DNA from: a virus
Virus record (IMG/VR): IMGVR_UViG_3300028025_000019
Coordinates: 1 to 31,566 of that record
Strand: one strand, 5' to 3'
Length of the DNA stretch: 31,566 nt
In this document: piece after piece, positions 8,616 to 15,653 of the stretch
Numbering within the stretch: position 1 is the first letter of the stretch
How the letters are laid out: each line of letters opens with the position of its first letter
Translations under genes and position numbers: made by a program
Notes under the pieces: generated by a model
The model's database searches: none
What the model was told of the DNA's origin: nothing
What the model saw: the letters and a program-made list of their open reading frames with translations, nothing else

Positions 8616-11396
8616 TTATACTGATGTAATTGTTTCCCACGCTGAAGCACCACGCACGCAAAGTTTACCCAAAGTTGTATCGTAAACTACTAACCCTGCT
8701 GCGGGTGTAGCAATAGCGTTCTTTTGGGTTGTGGTCATTCGTGGAGGTAAGAAGCCTTGTGTTGTTGAATCTGCTTGAAGTATAGCACTATAACCTGTTC
8801 CGTTACCTGTAGTTATATTACCAATCAATACTGCTCCGCTTCCGCCTAAACCTTTTAAAACTATACTTCTGTTTCCATTATTTGACGCTTGGATACTAAC
8901 ATTTCCGTTGTTATCATAAGGTGTGATAAGCGAACTTCCAACCGCATTTAAACCGTTAGGAGTTACATATGTAGTTGCTGTTCTTGATGAGGTAAGTCTT
9001 CCACCAATAAACATACCCTCTCCAAATCCACCTGCTAATAAATTTATATTAGAATTAAGAATATCTATCACTATACTTCTTGAAGGATAGGGAGTATTTG
9101 AAATTGTTAAATCACCGCCTAATTGAATTGCGGGAGTTGCACTACTCAACGATAATTGCCCACTCACCCTCGCAGTCCCATTCACATCGAGCTTAAACCC
9201 TGCGTCTGTTGTTGTGCCGATGAGGACGTTTCCGCCTGTTGCAACACGCATTCTTTCAGAGCCGTTTGAATGGAATGTTATTCCTACCCATTGCGAAGCG
9301 CGATAACCACCTATTGCTAAAATAGTTCCTGCCGCTGAATCCGCTCCGTAAGCATCCCACCCTCCAAAAGCCTGATAAGTGTAAAAACTACCGCTTAAAT
9401 ATGAAGAGTTATAGTTGACTAATTTATTAGTGCCATTGACTTGAAAGATTGCTGTTCCAAGTAAAGTAGTACCTCCAATAGTAGCAGATGATAATGCAGT
9501 TAATGAACTACTAACTCTTGCTGTTCCAGTTACATCTAACGTGCTTGCAGGCGTAGCCGTACCAATTCCCAACCTACTATTCGTATTATCCCAAAAGAAA
9601 TTAGCACTCTCCTGCAACACATTGCCCGTTCCTTCGAACAACACACGTCCAACCGTTCCGCTTGTGATAGGTGTAGTGCCTACTGCTAAAGTAGTTGAAC
9701 CACCTACCACCAAATCACCACTACCTAAAACAGACGCGCCGTTAATGGTCTTAATGTTCGTGCCGCTAACGAGAGTGTCTTGTTTAGCGTTTAACGCGGT
9801 CTGTGTAGCCGTTGAGATAGGCTTGTTTGCGTCGCTCGTGTTGTCTACATTTCCAAGACCTACAAAAGTCTTGTCTACTGTTTCGTTCTTCCACAAAGAA
9901 GAAACGCTTTCGTAAACGAGTGCTTGGTTATCCGTTGGTGAAGTGATAGCCACGTTGTGCAATTCGTCCAACTCCCACCCGTTCATCACCTTAACGTAAA
10001 TCGAACCGTTATTCGCGTGAGCGTACTCAACGTAACCCACGACAACGATGTGTCCTGTCGCTCCTGTTGGCTTGATGTTCGTCAACGCACCCGCTGTTGT
10101 TGGAGACAAATAAAGAACGTCGCCATCCGCCCACGTTTCACCTTGAAGACTTCCCGTTGTATTGATGTTTTCAAGTTGCCCAACGGTTAGGATAAAACCT
10201 TCCTGATTCGTTGCAATGGTCTCTGTAACTATTCCTATTGTATCTGCGCTGTTGGTGTCGTTGTTTGCTTGTGCCAACGCAACCGCCAAACGACCACCCT
10301 GCGCACCGCTAATTCTTACCGCTTGATAAGCCGCCTTAGTTAGCGTTGTGTTTGGTGTTACTTTGTTCACTATTCGAGCTACTAAGTCAACACCGTTCTT
10401 CAAAGAGACGTTACCGCCCTTTAACAACGTTTGTGAACTTCCTATTGTGTTGTTCCATTCAGTCGCACCTACGACGTAACCTGCGCCCGAAGGACTAACG
10501 TTCAACGCGATGTGGTCGGCTGTTAAGTTATGAGTTCCCAAGTCAACGTCGGTCGTCGCTCCCGTGTAAGGAACAAAACCGCTCACGTCTGGAATGGTTG
10601 GCTTGTTGTCTAGGTCGTTGTAATCATTTGAGAAAGCAACCGCTCCTAAATCGGCGGTGTTCGCCTTCAACAAGATTTCCTCTTGAAGATCGTCAATGGC
10701 CGCTTCGATGTCGATAATCGTTTGACACGTTGGAAGCGTCACGCAAGTAAGACCTACTTCATCCGTCAACAAGTACCAACCGCGCACCCCTTCGTCGTTC
10801 GTTCCGTAGTAGTAGTTCGGCGAAGGCTCGGCTTCGTCATTCACTAACGAAACGTTCCCATTCTCGTCGCGTGTGATACTATCAATGAAGGTCAAGATTG
10901 AACCCGTGCCACCTGTTGAGCTTTCGAAGAAATCATTCCATTCAGCAGGGATAGAACACGCGTCCCAATAATAAGGAACGAGCAAATCTAAACTAACCGT
11001 CCAACCTGTTAACGTGTGTTGAAATTCTTCAAGGAATGGCTCTAACGAAACATTTTGAACCGTGATTAAGTCACCGAACAAAACGCGGTGGTTTGTAATC
11101 TCGGCAATCAAATCTTCTGCAATTCTTTGAAGGTCGGATAATGCTTCGCGTTGGTATTCGCTCTTATCTTCTTTGTCGCGTGGTAAGTCAGCAAGGACAA
11201 TCTGAAAACTGAAAGTCTTCATTCCCTGTGAATAAGTCACGTTTGAAGGGATAACGTGCATGAAGGGATATTCACCAAACTTTTCAAGGTCGGAAACCTC
11301 AATCTGTCCGTGTGAAAATCTCTTTAAAATAAAATGTCCAGCCGCGAAGGCTTTAAATCTATCTATAAGTGCGTTGTAGCTTTGTACGTTCGACAT
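8616..11396 (-). CDS. tail-terminator-like domain fused to a long tail fibre
   Basis: 926 residues. Residues 1-155 form a compact alpha/beta domain (FAAGHFILKRFSHGQIEVSDL, FSFQIVLADLPRDKEDKSEY, ending LLVPYYWDACSIPAEW) that I know as a separate tail-completion or tail-terminator-like protein in related phages. The rest is a fibre: VPYTGATTDVDLGTHNLTA, FVGLGNVDNTSDANKPIS, TALNAKQDTLVSGTNIKTI, two GTARVS repeats within LDVTGTARVS and LDVNGTARVS, and an LPPRMTTTQKNAI end segment usual at the tips of such fibres. The fibre part probably binds the host surface. DNA of about 8740-9500 is more AT-rich than the 5' half. The gene start lies inside the frameshifted chaperone extension (38-base overlap). 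Fusion function is inference. Confidence 0.75.
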   Translation of the reverse strand: MSNVQSYNALIDRFKAFAAGHFILKRFSHGQIEVSDLEKFGEYPFMHVIPSNVTYSQGMKTFSFQIVLADLPRDKEDKSEYQREALSDLQRIAEDLIAEITNHRVLFGDLITVQNVSLEPFLEEFQHTLTGWTVSLDLLVPYYWDACSIPAEWNDFFESSTGGTGSILTFIDSITRDENGNVSLVNDEAEPSPNYYYGTNDEGVRGWYLLTDEVGLTCVTLPTCQTIIDIEAAIDDLQEEILLKANTADLGAVAFSNDYNDLDNKPTIPDVSGFVPYTGATTDVDLGTHNLTADHIALNVSPSGAGYVVGATEWNNTIGSSQTLLKGGNVSLKNGVDLVARIVNKVTPNTTLTKAAYQAVRISGAQGGRLAVALAQANNDTNSADTIGIVTETIATNQEGFILTVGQLENINTTGSLQGETWADGDVLYLSPTTAGALTNIKPTGATGHIVVVGYVEYAHANNGSIYVKVMNGWELDELHNVAITSPTDNQALVYESVSSLWKNETVDKTFVGLGNVDNTSDANKPISTATQTALNAKQDTLVSGTNIKTINGASVLGSGDLVVGGSTTLAVGTTPITSGTVGRVLFEGTGNVLQESANFFWDNTNSRLGIGTATPASTLDVTGTARVSSSLTALSSATIGGTTLLGTAIFQVNGTNKLVNYNSSYLSGSFYTYQAFGGWDAYGADSAAGTILAIGGYRASQWVGITFHSNGSERMRVATGGNVLIGTTTDAGFKLDVNGTARVSGQLSLSSATPAIQLGGDLTISNTPYPSRSIVIDILNSNINLLAGGFGEGMFIGGRLTSSRTATTYVTPNGLNAVGSSLITPYDNNGNVSIQASNNGNRSIVLKGLGGSGAVLIGNITTGNGTGYSAILQADSTTQGFLPPRMTTTQKNAIATPAAGLVVYDTTLGKLCVRGASAWETITSV

Positions 11397-11643
11397 AGTT
11401 GTAGTCTATTAGGTAAGTCATATAAGTAAATATACTCCACGCGGATTTTTCCGTAATTGCGTCCAATTTTGTTATGTCACGCCCGCACGCTTCCATGAAT
11501 AAGTGATACCAACCGTACCTTCCTAACACCTGGTTTAGGTTGTCTCTGTCTTCAATTGCTCCGTCAATTCCTGCGTCAACTTCGTCACCTCTGTCTCCAA
11601 ATAATCGAGCGAAGTGTTGCTTAGTTCGTTGAGCAAAGTCGAA
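11359..11643 (-). CDS. tail assembly chaperone T-domain, reached by -1 frameshift
   Basis: This frame has no stop from the T9 run (11642-11650) to TAG at 11359-11361, giving 94 codons. Its second half (VLGRYGWYHLFMEACGRDIT, then SAWSIFTYMTYLIDYNY) is unlike the in-frame end of the upstream gene and has the appearance of the T domain of G-T chaperones. The first part has no good start codon; the only ATG is within HLFMEAC. Reading the upstream gene to the T9 run and slipping back one base gives a product of about 258 residues. The G-T pair recruits the tape measure protein during tail assembly in lambda-like phages. Confidence 0.7.
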   Translation of the reverse strand, partial: FDFAQRTKQHFARLFGDRGDEVDAGIDGAIEDRDNLNQVLGRYGWYHLFMEACGRDITKLDAITEKSAWSIFTYMTYLIDYNYVERTKLQRTYR

Positions 11644-12134
11644 AAAAAAAGCATCGCACCATTGAATTGTTCAAGTGTCATTTGCTCGACTAACTCTTCA
11701 CTCATTGCTCTTTTATTGCTGTTGTATTCTTCGATAAGGTATTTCGAACCCACACGCTTCACGATAGGACGATAAAGAACAGACATTATTTTTACAATGT
11801 TTTCTTCTACGTTGGCAGCCCACGTTGAGATGTCAGCGTATTCGCCAAGTGATATTTCGTAAAGGTTAGGAATAAACCCGAAGTCAGTATCCTTGACCGT
11901 TATCGTCTCAAAGAACTTCGCGCTCTCGTTTAACAACGTATCGTCGAACGCAGCGAGTAAGGTTGGAACGTGTTGCATTGGAACCTTTTGTACGTCGTCT
12001 TTTGAAAGGTTGGAAATAGCAACCAACTTTTCTACGTCGCTCTTTGCTGTCTTGAACTCTTTGTATTGCTTCAGCGATATGCTCGCGTAGTCGGCAGGGA
12101 TTGAAACTCTTATACTCATATTTGATTTATTCAT
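11535..12134 (-). CDS. tail assembly chaperone, G-like zero-frame product
   Basis: 199 residues from the ATG at 12132-12134; an in-frame ATG at 12117-12119 (MSIRVSIPADYASISLKQY) and a GTG at 12143 are alternatives. The protein is mainly helical and acidic: a short N-terminal strand, a KQYKEFKTAKSD helix, NLSKDDVQKVPMQHVPTLLAAF, then NLYEISLGEYADISTW. This plan matches chaperone proteins encoded before the tape measure gene. Codons 162-164 lie on the T9 slippery run; without slippage translation ends 35 codons later. Upstream is a 118-base non-coding stretch, so it may start a translational unit. Confidence 0.72.
   Translation of the reverse strand: MNKSNMSIRVSIPADYASISLKQYKEFKTAKSDVEKLVAISNLSKDDVQKVPMQHVPTLLAAFDDTLLNESAKFFETITVKDTDFGFIPNLYEISLGEYADISTWAANVEENIVKIMSVLYRPIVKRVGSKYLIEEYNSNKRAMSEELVEQMTLEQFNGAMLFFSTLLNELSNTSLDYLETEVTKLTQELTEQLKTETT
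11642..11650 (-). other. T9 slippery run for -1 ribosomal frameshift
   Basis: On the coding strand the zero frame reads CTT TTT TTT TCG. A one-base backward slip gives TTT TTC GAC and enters the open frame of the T domain. A run of nine T lets tRNA-Phe re-pair without mismatch. A polymerase slip at the same run would have a similar outcome, and a sequencing indel is the trivial alternative. Confidence 0.65.
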
Positions 12135-12143
12135 AATTAACAC

Positions 12144-12261
12144 CCGACTTTAGCTTGGTGTGTTGTATTAGCGGTTGCTGTTACTACCTAATACAGCTAG
12201 TTGGAATCAGTCGGTCGCCCTGTCCAACGCACTCTACTTTATTCAAGAGGTAGGTACAATG
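12144..12261. other. non-coding stretch with stem-loops before the chaperone gene
   Basis: No open frame on either strand. Perfect 8-base arms TGTATTAG (12164-12171) and CTAATACA (12188-12195) enclose 16 bases; further arms pair 12200-12204 with 12224-12228, and 12140-12144 with 12157-12161 just before the start codon. No T-loop or tRNA acceptor arm is found. It may be a structured leader controlling the chaperone gene or an RNA processing site. Confidence 0.4.
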
Positions 12262-12417
12262 TTATGAACCACAATACAAACAACCTTCGTCGTCGTCGTC
12301 GATAGTGTTAGCTTCGTTGTATATGCGTATTGCTTCCATCTCGATTTGTTCCTTCGTCCACTCTGGGTTGAAAGCGCGTATCTGTGATTTCAAGAAGTTT
12401 AATTTGTTGTCGCTCAT
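12262..12417 (-). CDS. 51-residue protein with C-terminal CxxC
   Basis: ATG at 12415-12417, TAA at 12262-12264. Begins MSDNKLNFLKSQIRAFNPEW, has a helical middle (KEQIEMEAIRIYNEANT), four consecutive Asp residues and ends EGCLYCGS. One CxxC could bind metal only as a dimer or with a partner. The gene starts one base after the stop of the 81-residue gene. Codon use resembles its neighbours. Unknown function. Confidence 0.6.
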   Translation of the reverse strand: MSDNKLNFLKSQIRAFNPEWTKEQIEMEAIRIYNEANTIDDDDEGCLYCGS

Positions 12418-12418
12418 T

Positions 12419-12664
12419 TTATACTATTAATTGTTCAATATCTATTTCGTGATGGCTGAGTAACGCTCGAAAGTATTCAAACACTTCCTCAATCCCTTCT
12501 TGGTACGCGCCTTCTTGTCGTTCGTTGTATTTGGTGAACTTCCTGTAACCGTTCATTTCAATTTCCCACAATAACATAGCCATGTCACGCGCCTTTGTTA
12601 TTCTGTTGAACTCAACACGATCGTCGAAGTCGGTAAGGTCAAATGTCAATGTTGCTGTACTCAT
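12419..12664 (-). CDS. 81-residue conserved phage protein
   Basis: Helical acidic protein beginning MSTATLTFDLTDFDDRVEFN, with a helix that contains MAMLLWEIEMNGYRKF. The DLTDFDDR...EFNR segment followed by a LWEI helix is a pattern I have seen in small proteins near terminase genes of Bacteroidota phages, without a known role. It overlaps the small terminase gene by four bases (ATGA), so the two are probably translated together. A packaging accessory role is possible but unsupported. Confidence 0.65.
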   Translation of the reverse strand: MSTATLTFDLTDFDDRVEFNRITKARDMAMLLWEIEMNGYRKFTKYNERQEGAYQEGIEEVFEYFRALLSHHEIDIEQLIV

Positions 12665-13074
12665 AACTTGTCATTGATTATTATTTGAATAGGCGCATCG
12701 TTAACACCTGCAATTTCATTTCGCTCAACGTACCCTCTTTTCTTTCCGCGCGTCTTCAAATAGAAAATTGTTGCGCTTGTGTTGGGTGCGTCTTGAATAC
12801 GTATTACTTCACCGTCTGGTGTTGACACCTCGCGGTGCGCTCCCTTAATCAATTCGAATAACTGACTTTCTGCAAAGTCAACAGCAAGGTCTGACAATGA
12901 TTCAACCTTTGCTTTGTAATCTTCGTCTTCTTGCAACCAACGATAGTGTGTTGTTCTATCTATTCCAACAATCTCACAGGCAGAAGTCACCACACCCAAA
13001 GTGCTTTCGAGAGCCTTTAGCATAGCAGTCTTTTTTAGTGTTGCGTTTTGTGGTTTGTTTTCTTCCTTGCTCAT
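12661..13074 (-). CDS. terS: terminase small subunit
   Basis: 137 residues. A basic N terminus is followed by a helix-turn-helix at about residues 29-50 (VVTSACEIVGIDRTTHYRWL), as in phBC6A51-type small terminase subunits, then a helical segment (LAVDFAESQLFELIKGA), a short beta hairpin with the dipeptides typical of the family (NTSATIFYLKTRGKKRGYVE) and a C-terminal strand. It should bind the packaging start site and load the large subunit. The large subunit lies 8.3 kb away on the opposite strand, which is unusual. A 450-bp non-coding region begins about 730 bases upstream in transcription order and could hold the packaging site. Confidence 0.8.
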   Translation of the reverse strand: MSKEENKPQNATLKKTAMLKALESTLGVVTSACEIVGIDRTTHYRWLQEDEDYKAKVESLSDLAVDFAESQLFELIKGAHREVSTPDGEVIRIQDAPNTSATIFYLKTRGKKRGYVERNEIAGVNDAPIQIIINDKL

Positions 13075-13122
13075 AATTTATAAATATAAAAACTACTCTC
13101 GTTTTCTTTTCGAAGGTAACAA

Positions 13123-13476
13123 TTACCCTAATTTACTCTTGTAGTGGTTAATAAGTTGTTCCATTTTCGAGTCGTAGTATTTAGAGAATGTTTTGAATCC
13201 GTCGTTGTCTTGTTCGAATAGTCTGAATAGAACACCTCTCAAACGTTGTGAAGGCTTCTTTAACGTATCTTCTAACTCACTCTTTAGACTTTCTACTGCG
13301 TCTAGTTCTTCGCGCTTAAAGTCCTCGTCTTTGAACGCAAGATAACCAAATTGATTAGCAATTGTGAATAGTTCTGACGCTTGAGCAGGTGAAAGTTCAT
13401 TCGTTCCAAAGGTTAGTTTAAGCGTCTTGTCCTTTCGCGTACCTACTGATTCGAGTTGAGCTGGAATTAATATCAT
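13123..13476 (-). CDS. 117-residue conserved phage protein
   Basis: Begins MILIPAQLESVGTRKDKTLKLTFGTNEL (two strands), then a helix (SPAQASELFTIANQFGYLAF) and a C-terminal helical part containing KKPSQRLRGVLFRLFEQ and YYDSKMEQLINHYKSKL. I recognise this as a common, uncharacterised protein of Bacteroidota phages that often lies near replication or terminase genes. No catalytic motif is visible. It overlaps the upstream zinc-ribbon gene by four bases. Bases 13075-13122 to the terminase gene are AT-rich and non-coding. Confidence 0.65.
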   Translation of the reverse strand: MILIPAQLESVGTRKDKTLKLTFGTNELSPAQASELFTIANQFGYLAFKDEDFKREELDAVESLKSELEDTLKKPSQRLRGVLFRLFEQDNDGFKTFSKYYDSKMEQLINHYKSKLG

Positions 13477-13616
13477 AGATTTTCTTTACATTTATTACAT
13501 TGTCTAAAACCTGCTTCTAAAAAATGTTCAGTTACAAAAACATCGTCTTTAGTAAATCCGCAAGTATCACAATAATTTTGTGTCAATAATTTTCTTATGA
13601 ATTTTAGTATTTTCAC
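13473..13616 (-). CDS. 47-residue zinc-ribbon protein, GTG start
   Basis: GTG at 13614-13616, TGA at 13473-13475. The product has CDTC (Cys16, Cys19) and CNKC (Cys40, Cys43), a classic four-Cys zinc ribbon with 20 residues between the pairs. The GTG lies one base after the stop of the 62-residue gene and the stop overlaps the following ATG by four bases, so the frame fits the operon exactly. DNA is more AT-rich than neighbours. A nucleic-acid-binding or transcription adaptor role is possible; no partner is known. Confidence 0.62.
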   Translation of the reverse strand: MKILKFIRKLLTQNYCDTCGFTKDDVFVTEHFLEAGFRQCNKCKENL

Positions 13617-13617
13617 G

Positions 13618-13806
13618 TTATCTGTTTTCGGGTAATCTCTCGTAACTAAAATACTTCAAAAAGTTTGACATCATAAAATGAGTGTTTGTACTTCCACCTG
13701 TTGTATAATCTTTCTTTAAAGCGTTATCCATTGCTATTCCTGCAGCAAGTGCTTTTTTGTAGTCTTTGTGATTGACGTAGTGTTGTTCTGCAAGTTCCTT
13801 GTACAT
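13618..13806 (-). CDS. 62-residue hypothetical protein
   Basis: Helical protein: an N-terminal helix (YKELAEQHYVNHKDYKKALAA), a GGSTNTHFMMSNF middle and an aromatic C terminus (FLKYFSYERLPENR). It is the first reading frame after the long non-coding region, so it would be the first gene translated from a transcript starting near 14.2 kb. No known motif. The sequence before the ATG (aatttaagaataacaag) is A/T-rich without a Shine-Dalgarno site. Confidence 0.55.
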   Translation of the reverse strand: MYKELAEQHYVNHKDYKKALAAGIAMDNALKKDYTTGGSTNTHFMMSNFLKYFSYERLPENR

Positions 13807-14207
13807 CTTGTTATTCTTAAATTCAAAAAAACGTTGGTATATTAATTACTCCCGAGAATAGATCTTGAGCTAAGTGAGAGATAGAAGTATCCAAGCACAC
13901 TAATTTCTTAATGTGTTGGACTCTCACTTTTGCGATAATTACTCCGTCGAATGAGTCTCTCGCTGTCGTGTCCTCAAGTGAACAGCAATGTCCTTGAGTC
14001 TGGAATCTATCTTTCGAAGAATTGCCTCTCCGTGTGTCGTATGGCTTATTCCTTTGTCATACCATTGGGCTTTAACACAATCCCACAGTTGCCCTTATTC
14101 GTCTTTTACCCTGCCGTTCAATACTCCCGACGATAAAAAATATACCCCCAATTATTTCAGCCGCCAAGCAAAAATAAAAGGGGGTAGTTTCGCATTGCTT
14201 GGCTATA
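13807..14207 (-). ncRNA. candidate structured non-coding RNA or packaging-site region
   Basis: The 449 bases between genes (13807-14255) have no credible protein frame. The minus-strand RNA folds well by eye. A 5' pair of interleaved stems (14195-14203:14163-14171 and 14180-14186:14143-14149) forms a possible pseudoknot. A closing stem AUAGAU/AUCUAU (14005-14010:13858-13863) encloses a compact H-type pseudoknot, with CUCAAG:CUUGAG (13993-13998:13973-13978) and UUGCUGU:ACAGCGA (13982-13988:13960-13966) and loops of 4, 3 and 6 bases. It also encloses a long hairpin (13872-13880:13921-13929, continued at 13890-13894:13916-13920) capped by a GAAA tetraloop. GU pairs and the GNRA loop appear only on the minus strand, favouring RNA of that strand. 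TACTCCCGA occurs at both ends (13847-13855, 14122-14130). I do not recognise a known family; a cos/pac site is the main alternative. Confidence 0.5.
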
Positions 14208-14215
14208 CAAATATA
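14208..14215 (-). promoter_or_regulatory. TATATTTG -7 box before the structured RNA
   Basis: Minus-strand TATATTTG matches the Bacteroidota TAnnTTTG -7 element and equals the box of the early promoter at 15646-15653. A start about seven bases downstream would fall at the first stem of the structured RNA. No TTG lies at the usual 19-20 base spacing (nearest spacings are 12 and 25), so an activator or the phage sigma-like factor might be needed. Confidence 0.45.
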
Positions 14216-14255
14216 CGTTGCTACTTCCAAAGGTTGCCTGCAAAGTTTTCAGTTT

Positions 14256-14696
14256 TTAATTGTTCAAATCAACATCAACATCCTTCATCGAATCAAGAAA
14301 CGTATTGATGTCTTTCTTAACGCAGGGCGGACACGTTGAACGCTCGTTGAATGCTCCTGTGGCTTTGTCTTTGAACGAATAGAACTTCAGCATATCTTTC
14401 TGCTCCAAACGTCCTTGCGCTTTCATATCGAGCAAGAATCGTTTGAACTCGATTTGTTCGTCCATAGAAAGAACACCGTTCCATTTTGACGCAGGACATT
14501 GCGCGAAGGCTAACTTCGCTTTGATAGGCATAACACATCCGCACAACTTAATCGACTTACGACGGAACAACACTTCGGTTTCTACTTCGTCGCCAACGAT
14601 CAATGGACCGCAAGACTGCGTGGATGCTTCGAAGAATTTACAGGTGCGACAAATTTCAAGTCGTCTTTTGTACTCATTGCTTTTTGCGAATAACAT
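14256..14696 (-). CDS. cysteine-rich, probably zinc-binding protein
   Basis: 146 residues with eight Cys in pairs: CRTC (16, 19), Cys29, CGC (52, 54), Cys67 and CPPC (122, 125). The first six fit the pattern EICRTCKFF...CG...LCGC...CPASKW, which I associate with small uncharacterised proteins of Bacteroidota phages and hosts; it probably binds one or two zinc ions. The middle is helical and charged (DEQIEFKRFLLDMKAQGRLEQ). The start lies 23 bases inside the sigma-like gene. It may bind nucleic acid or assist the sigma-like factor; that is inference from position only. Confidence 0.65.
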   Translation of the reverse strand: MLFAKSNEYKRRLEICRTCKFFEASTQSCGPLIVGDEVETEVLFRRKSIKLCGCVMPIKAKLAFAQCPASKWNGVLSMDEQIEFKRFLLDMKAQGRLEQKDMLKFYSFKDKATGAFNERSTCPPCVKKDINTFLDSMKDVDVDLNN

Positions 14697-15177
14697 TTGC
14701 TCTTATTTTTTGTTTGATACTATCAATTGTTCTGTACAAGAATACAGTTGGTATTCCTGTTTGTTTTGAAAATTCTCGGTAGGTAAATCCTTCGAAGATG
14801 TACTCTTGGAAGATTAAGCGTTCAAACTCGGTTAGACGACTGATAAGAATATCCAGTTGTTCGTTTGTCATTCGTGCGCCTAACCACGTCTTATCCACCT
14901 CGTGAGCATATTCTTTGAAGTCTCTGCGGTTTCTATTCCAGGCAATCGTTTGACGGTAGAAAGGTGAGTTTGGTGAGTTGACTGAAAGATACATAACGCG
15001 AATGAGGTAAAACTCAAACTCTCCTGTTTCGATTAGTTTCTCAATGTGCTTCGAGCCAAACATAGACAACAAACAATCATGCAAAAGATCCTCATAGAAA
15101 TCTTCACCTCGTGAAATTCCTTTCGCAAGTTCTTTGAACTTCTTGTAGTGTCCGTCTATGTATTGGTCAAGTTTCAC
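14674..15177 (-). CDS. sigma-70-like RNA polymerase sigma factor
   Basis: 167 residues. Residues 20-62 look like a reduced region 2 (RGEDFYEDLLHDCLLSMF then FEFYLIRVMYLSV). Residues 105-160 look like region 4 (LDILISRLTEFERLIFQEYI, then FTYREFSKQTGIPTVFLYRT), a helix-turn-helix that would contact the -33 element. The spacing between them resembles ECF-type factors, though the protein is divergent. It is encoded in the first minus-strand operon, before all structural genes, so a role in switching host RNA polymerase to late promoters is plausible. The start overlaps the nuclease stop by four bases. It might instead be an anti-termination or DNA-binding regulator. Confidence 0.65.
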   Translation of the reverse strand: MKLDQYIDGHYKKFKELAKGISRGEDFYEDLLHDCLLSMFGSKHIEKLIETGEFEFYLIRVMYLSVNSPNSPFYRQTIAWNRNRRDFKEYAHEVDKTWLGARMTNEQLDILISRLTEFERLIFQEYIFEGFTYREFSKQTGIPTVFLYRTIDSIKQKIRANVIRKKQ

Positions 15178-15584
15178 CCATTCAAGTATTCGTCTATTCT
15201 TTTGATAGCTTCCTCACTACCCTTACAAATATAAGAACAATAGTTTCTGTTTCTTAATTGCTCCTGCCAACGCTTCTGTTCTGGTGATGCAGTACCACCT
15301 TTTTCCTTCTTCATCTCAATAGCAAGACCGTGATATTCTCCGCGTGGTTCGTAAATGAATAGGTCGGGAAACCCTTTGACGTAACCGGTACGTTTCATTT
15401 TTATCGCTTGCAAGTAACTTGTCCTCATTCCACCGGCTGAAGCGCAGTACAACGCTTCAGGATATGCTAAACGAAGGTATTTCACAACGATTTCTTGTTG
15501 ATTTGCTTCGCTTTCAGGTGCAATTTTACGCTTCGCACTACTTTTTTTGTATGTTTTCTTAAAAGTTTTCACGTTCATTTTCAA
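15174..15584 (-). CDS. VRR-NUC family nuclease
   Basis: 136 residues. A basic N terminus is followed by the PD-(D/E)XK-like core of VRR-NUC proteins: helix with Glu26 and Gln30 (ESEANQQEIVVKYLRL), GFPDLFIY with Asp74, LAIEMKKEKGG with Glu90 and Lys92, and a SPEQKRWQEQLRNR helix. The family includes stand-alone phage resolvase-like enzymes. It could process replication or packaging intermediates. It is the first gene of the minus unit, about 90 bases downstream of a predicted promoter. Two starts are possible (15584 and 15578); the first is kept. Catalytic residues are inferred from the motif, not tested. Confidence 0.83.
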   Translation of the reverse strand: MKMNVKTFKKTYKKSSAKRKIAPESEANQQEIVVKYLRLAYPEALYCASAGGMRTSYLQAIKMKRTGYVKGFPDLFIYEPRGEYHGLAIEMKKEKGGTASPEQKRWQEQLRNRNYCSYICKGSEEAIKRIDEYLNG

Positions 15585-15623
15585 TCAGTTAGAAATTATT
15601 TTCAATTTATTTTCATTTTTTTG

Positions 15624-15653
15624 TTGTGTATTCAAAAGTTTAGCATATATTTG
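15624..15653 (+). promoter_or_regulatory. early plus-strand promoter
   Basis: TTG (15624-15626), 19 bases, then TATATTTG (15646-15653): an excellent match to the Bacteroidota TTG / TAnnTTTG promoter. The expected start near 15660 leaves a leader of about 30 bases before the first early gene at 15689. It faces away from the minus-strand promoter. Confidence 0.75.

Noticed and set aside
12144-12261. tRNA gene
   Set aside because: Some arms can be drawn, but there is no T-loop of the TTCRANY type between paired arms, and no 7-base acceptor stem on either strand.
13807-14255. Group I intron, tmRNA or HNH-associated RNA
   Set aside because: I find no split host gene, no clear P3/P7 core, no tag peptide frame or tRNA-like ends, and no HNH gene nearby. 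An ATTCGACGG stretch resembles tmRNA only by chance.
14891-14899. DnaA box TTATCCACC
   Set aside because: A single imperfect box inside the sigma-like gene, with no cluster and no AT-rich unwinding element beside it.
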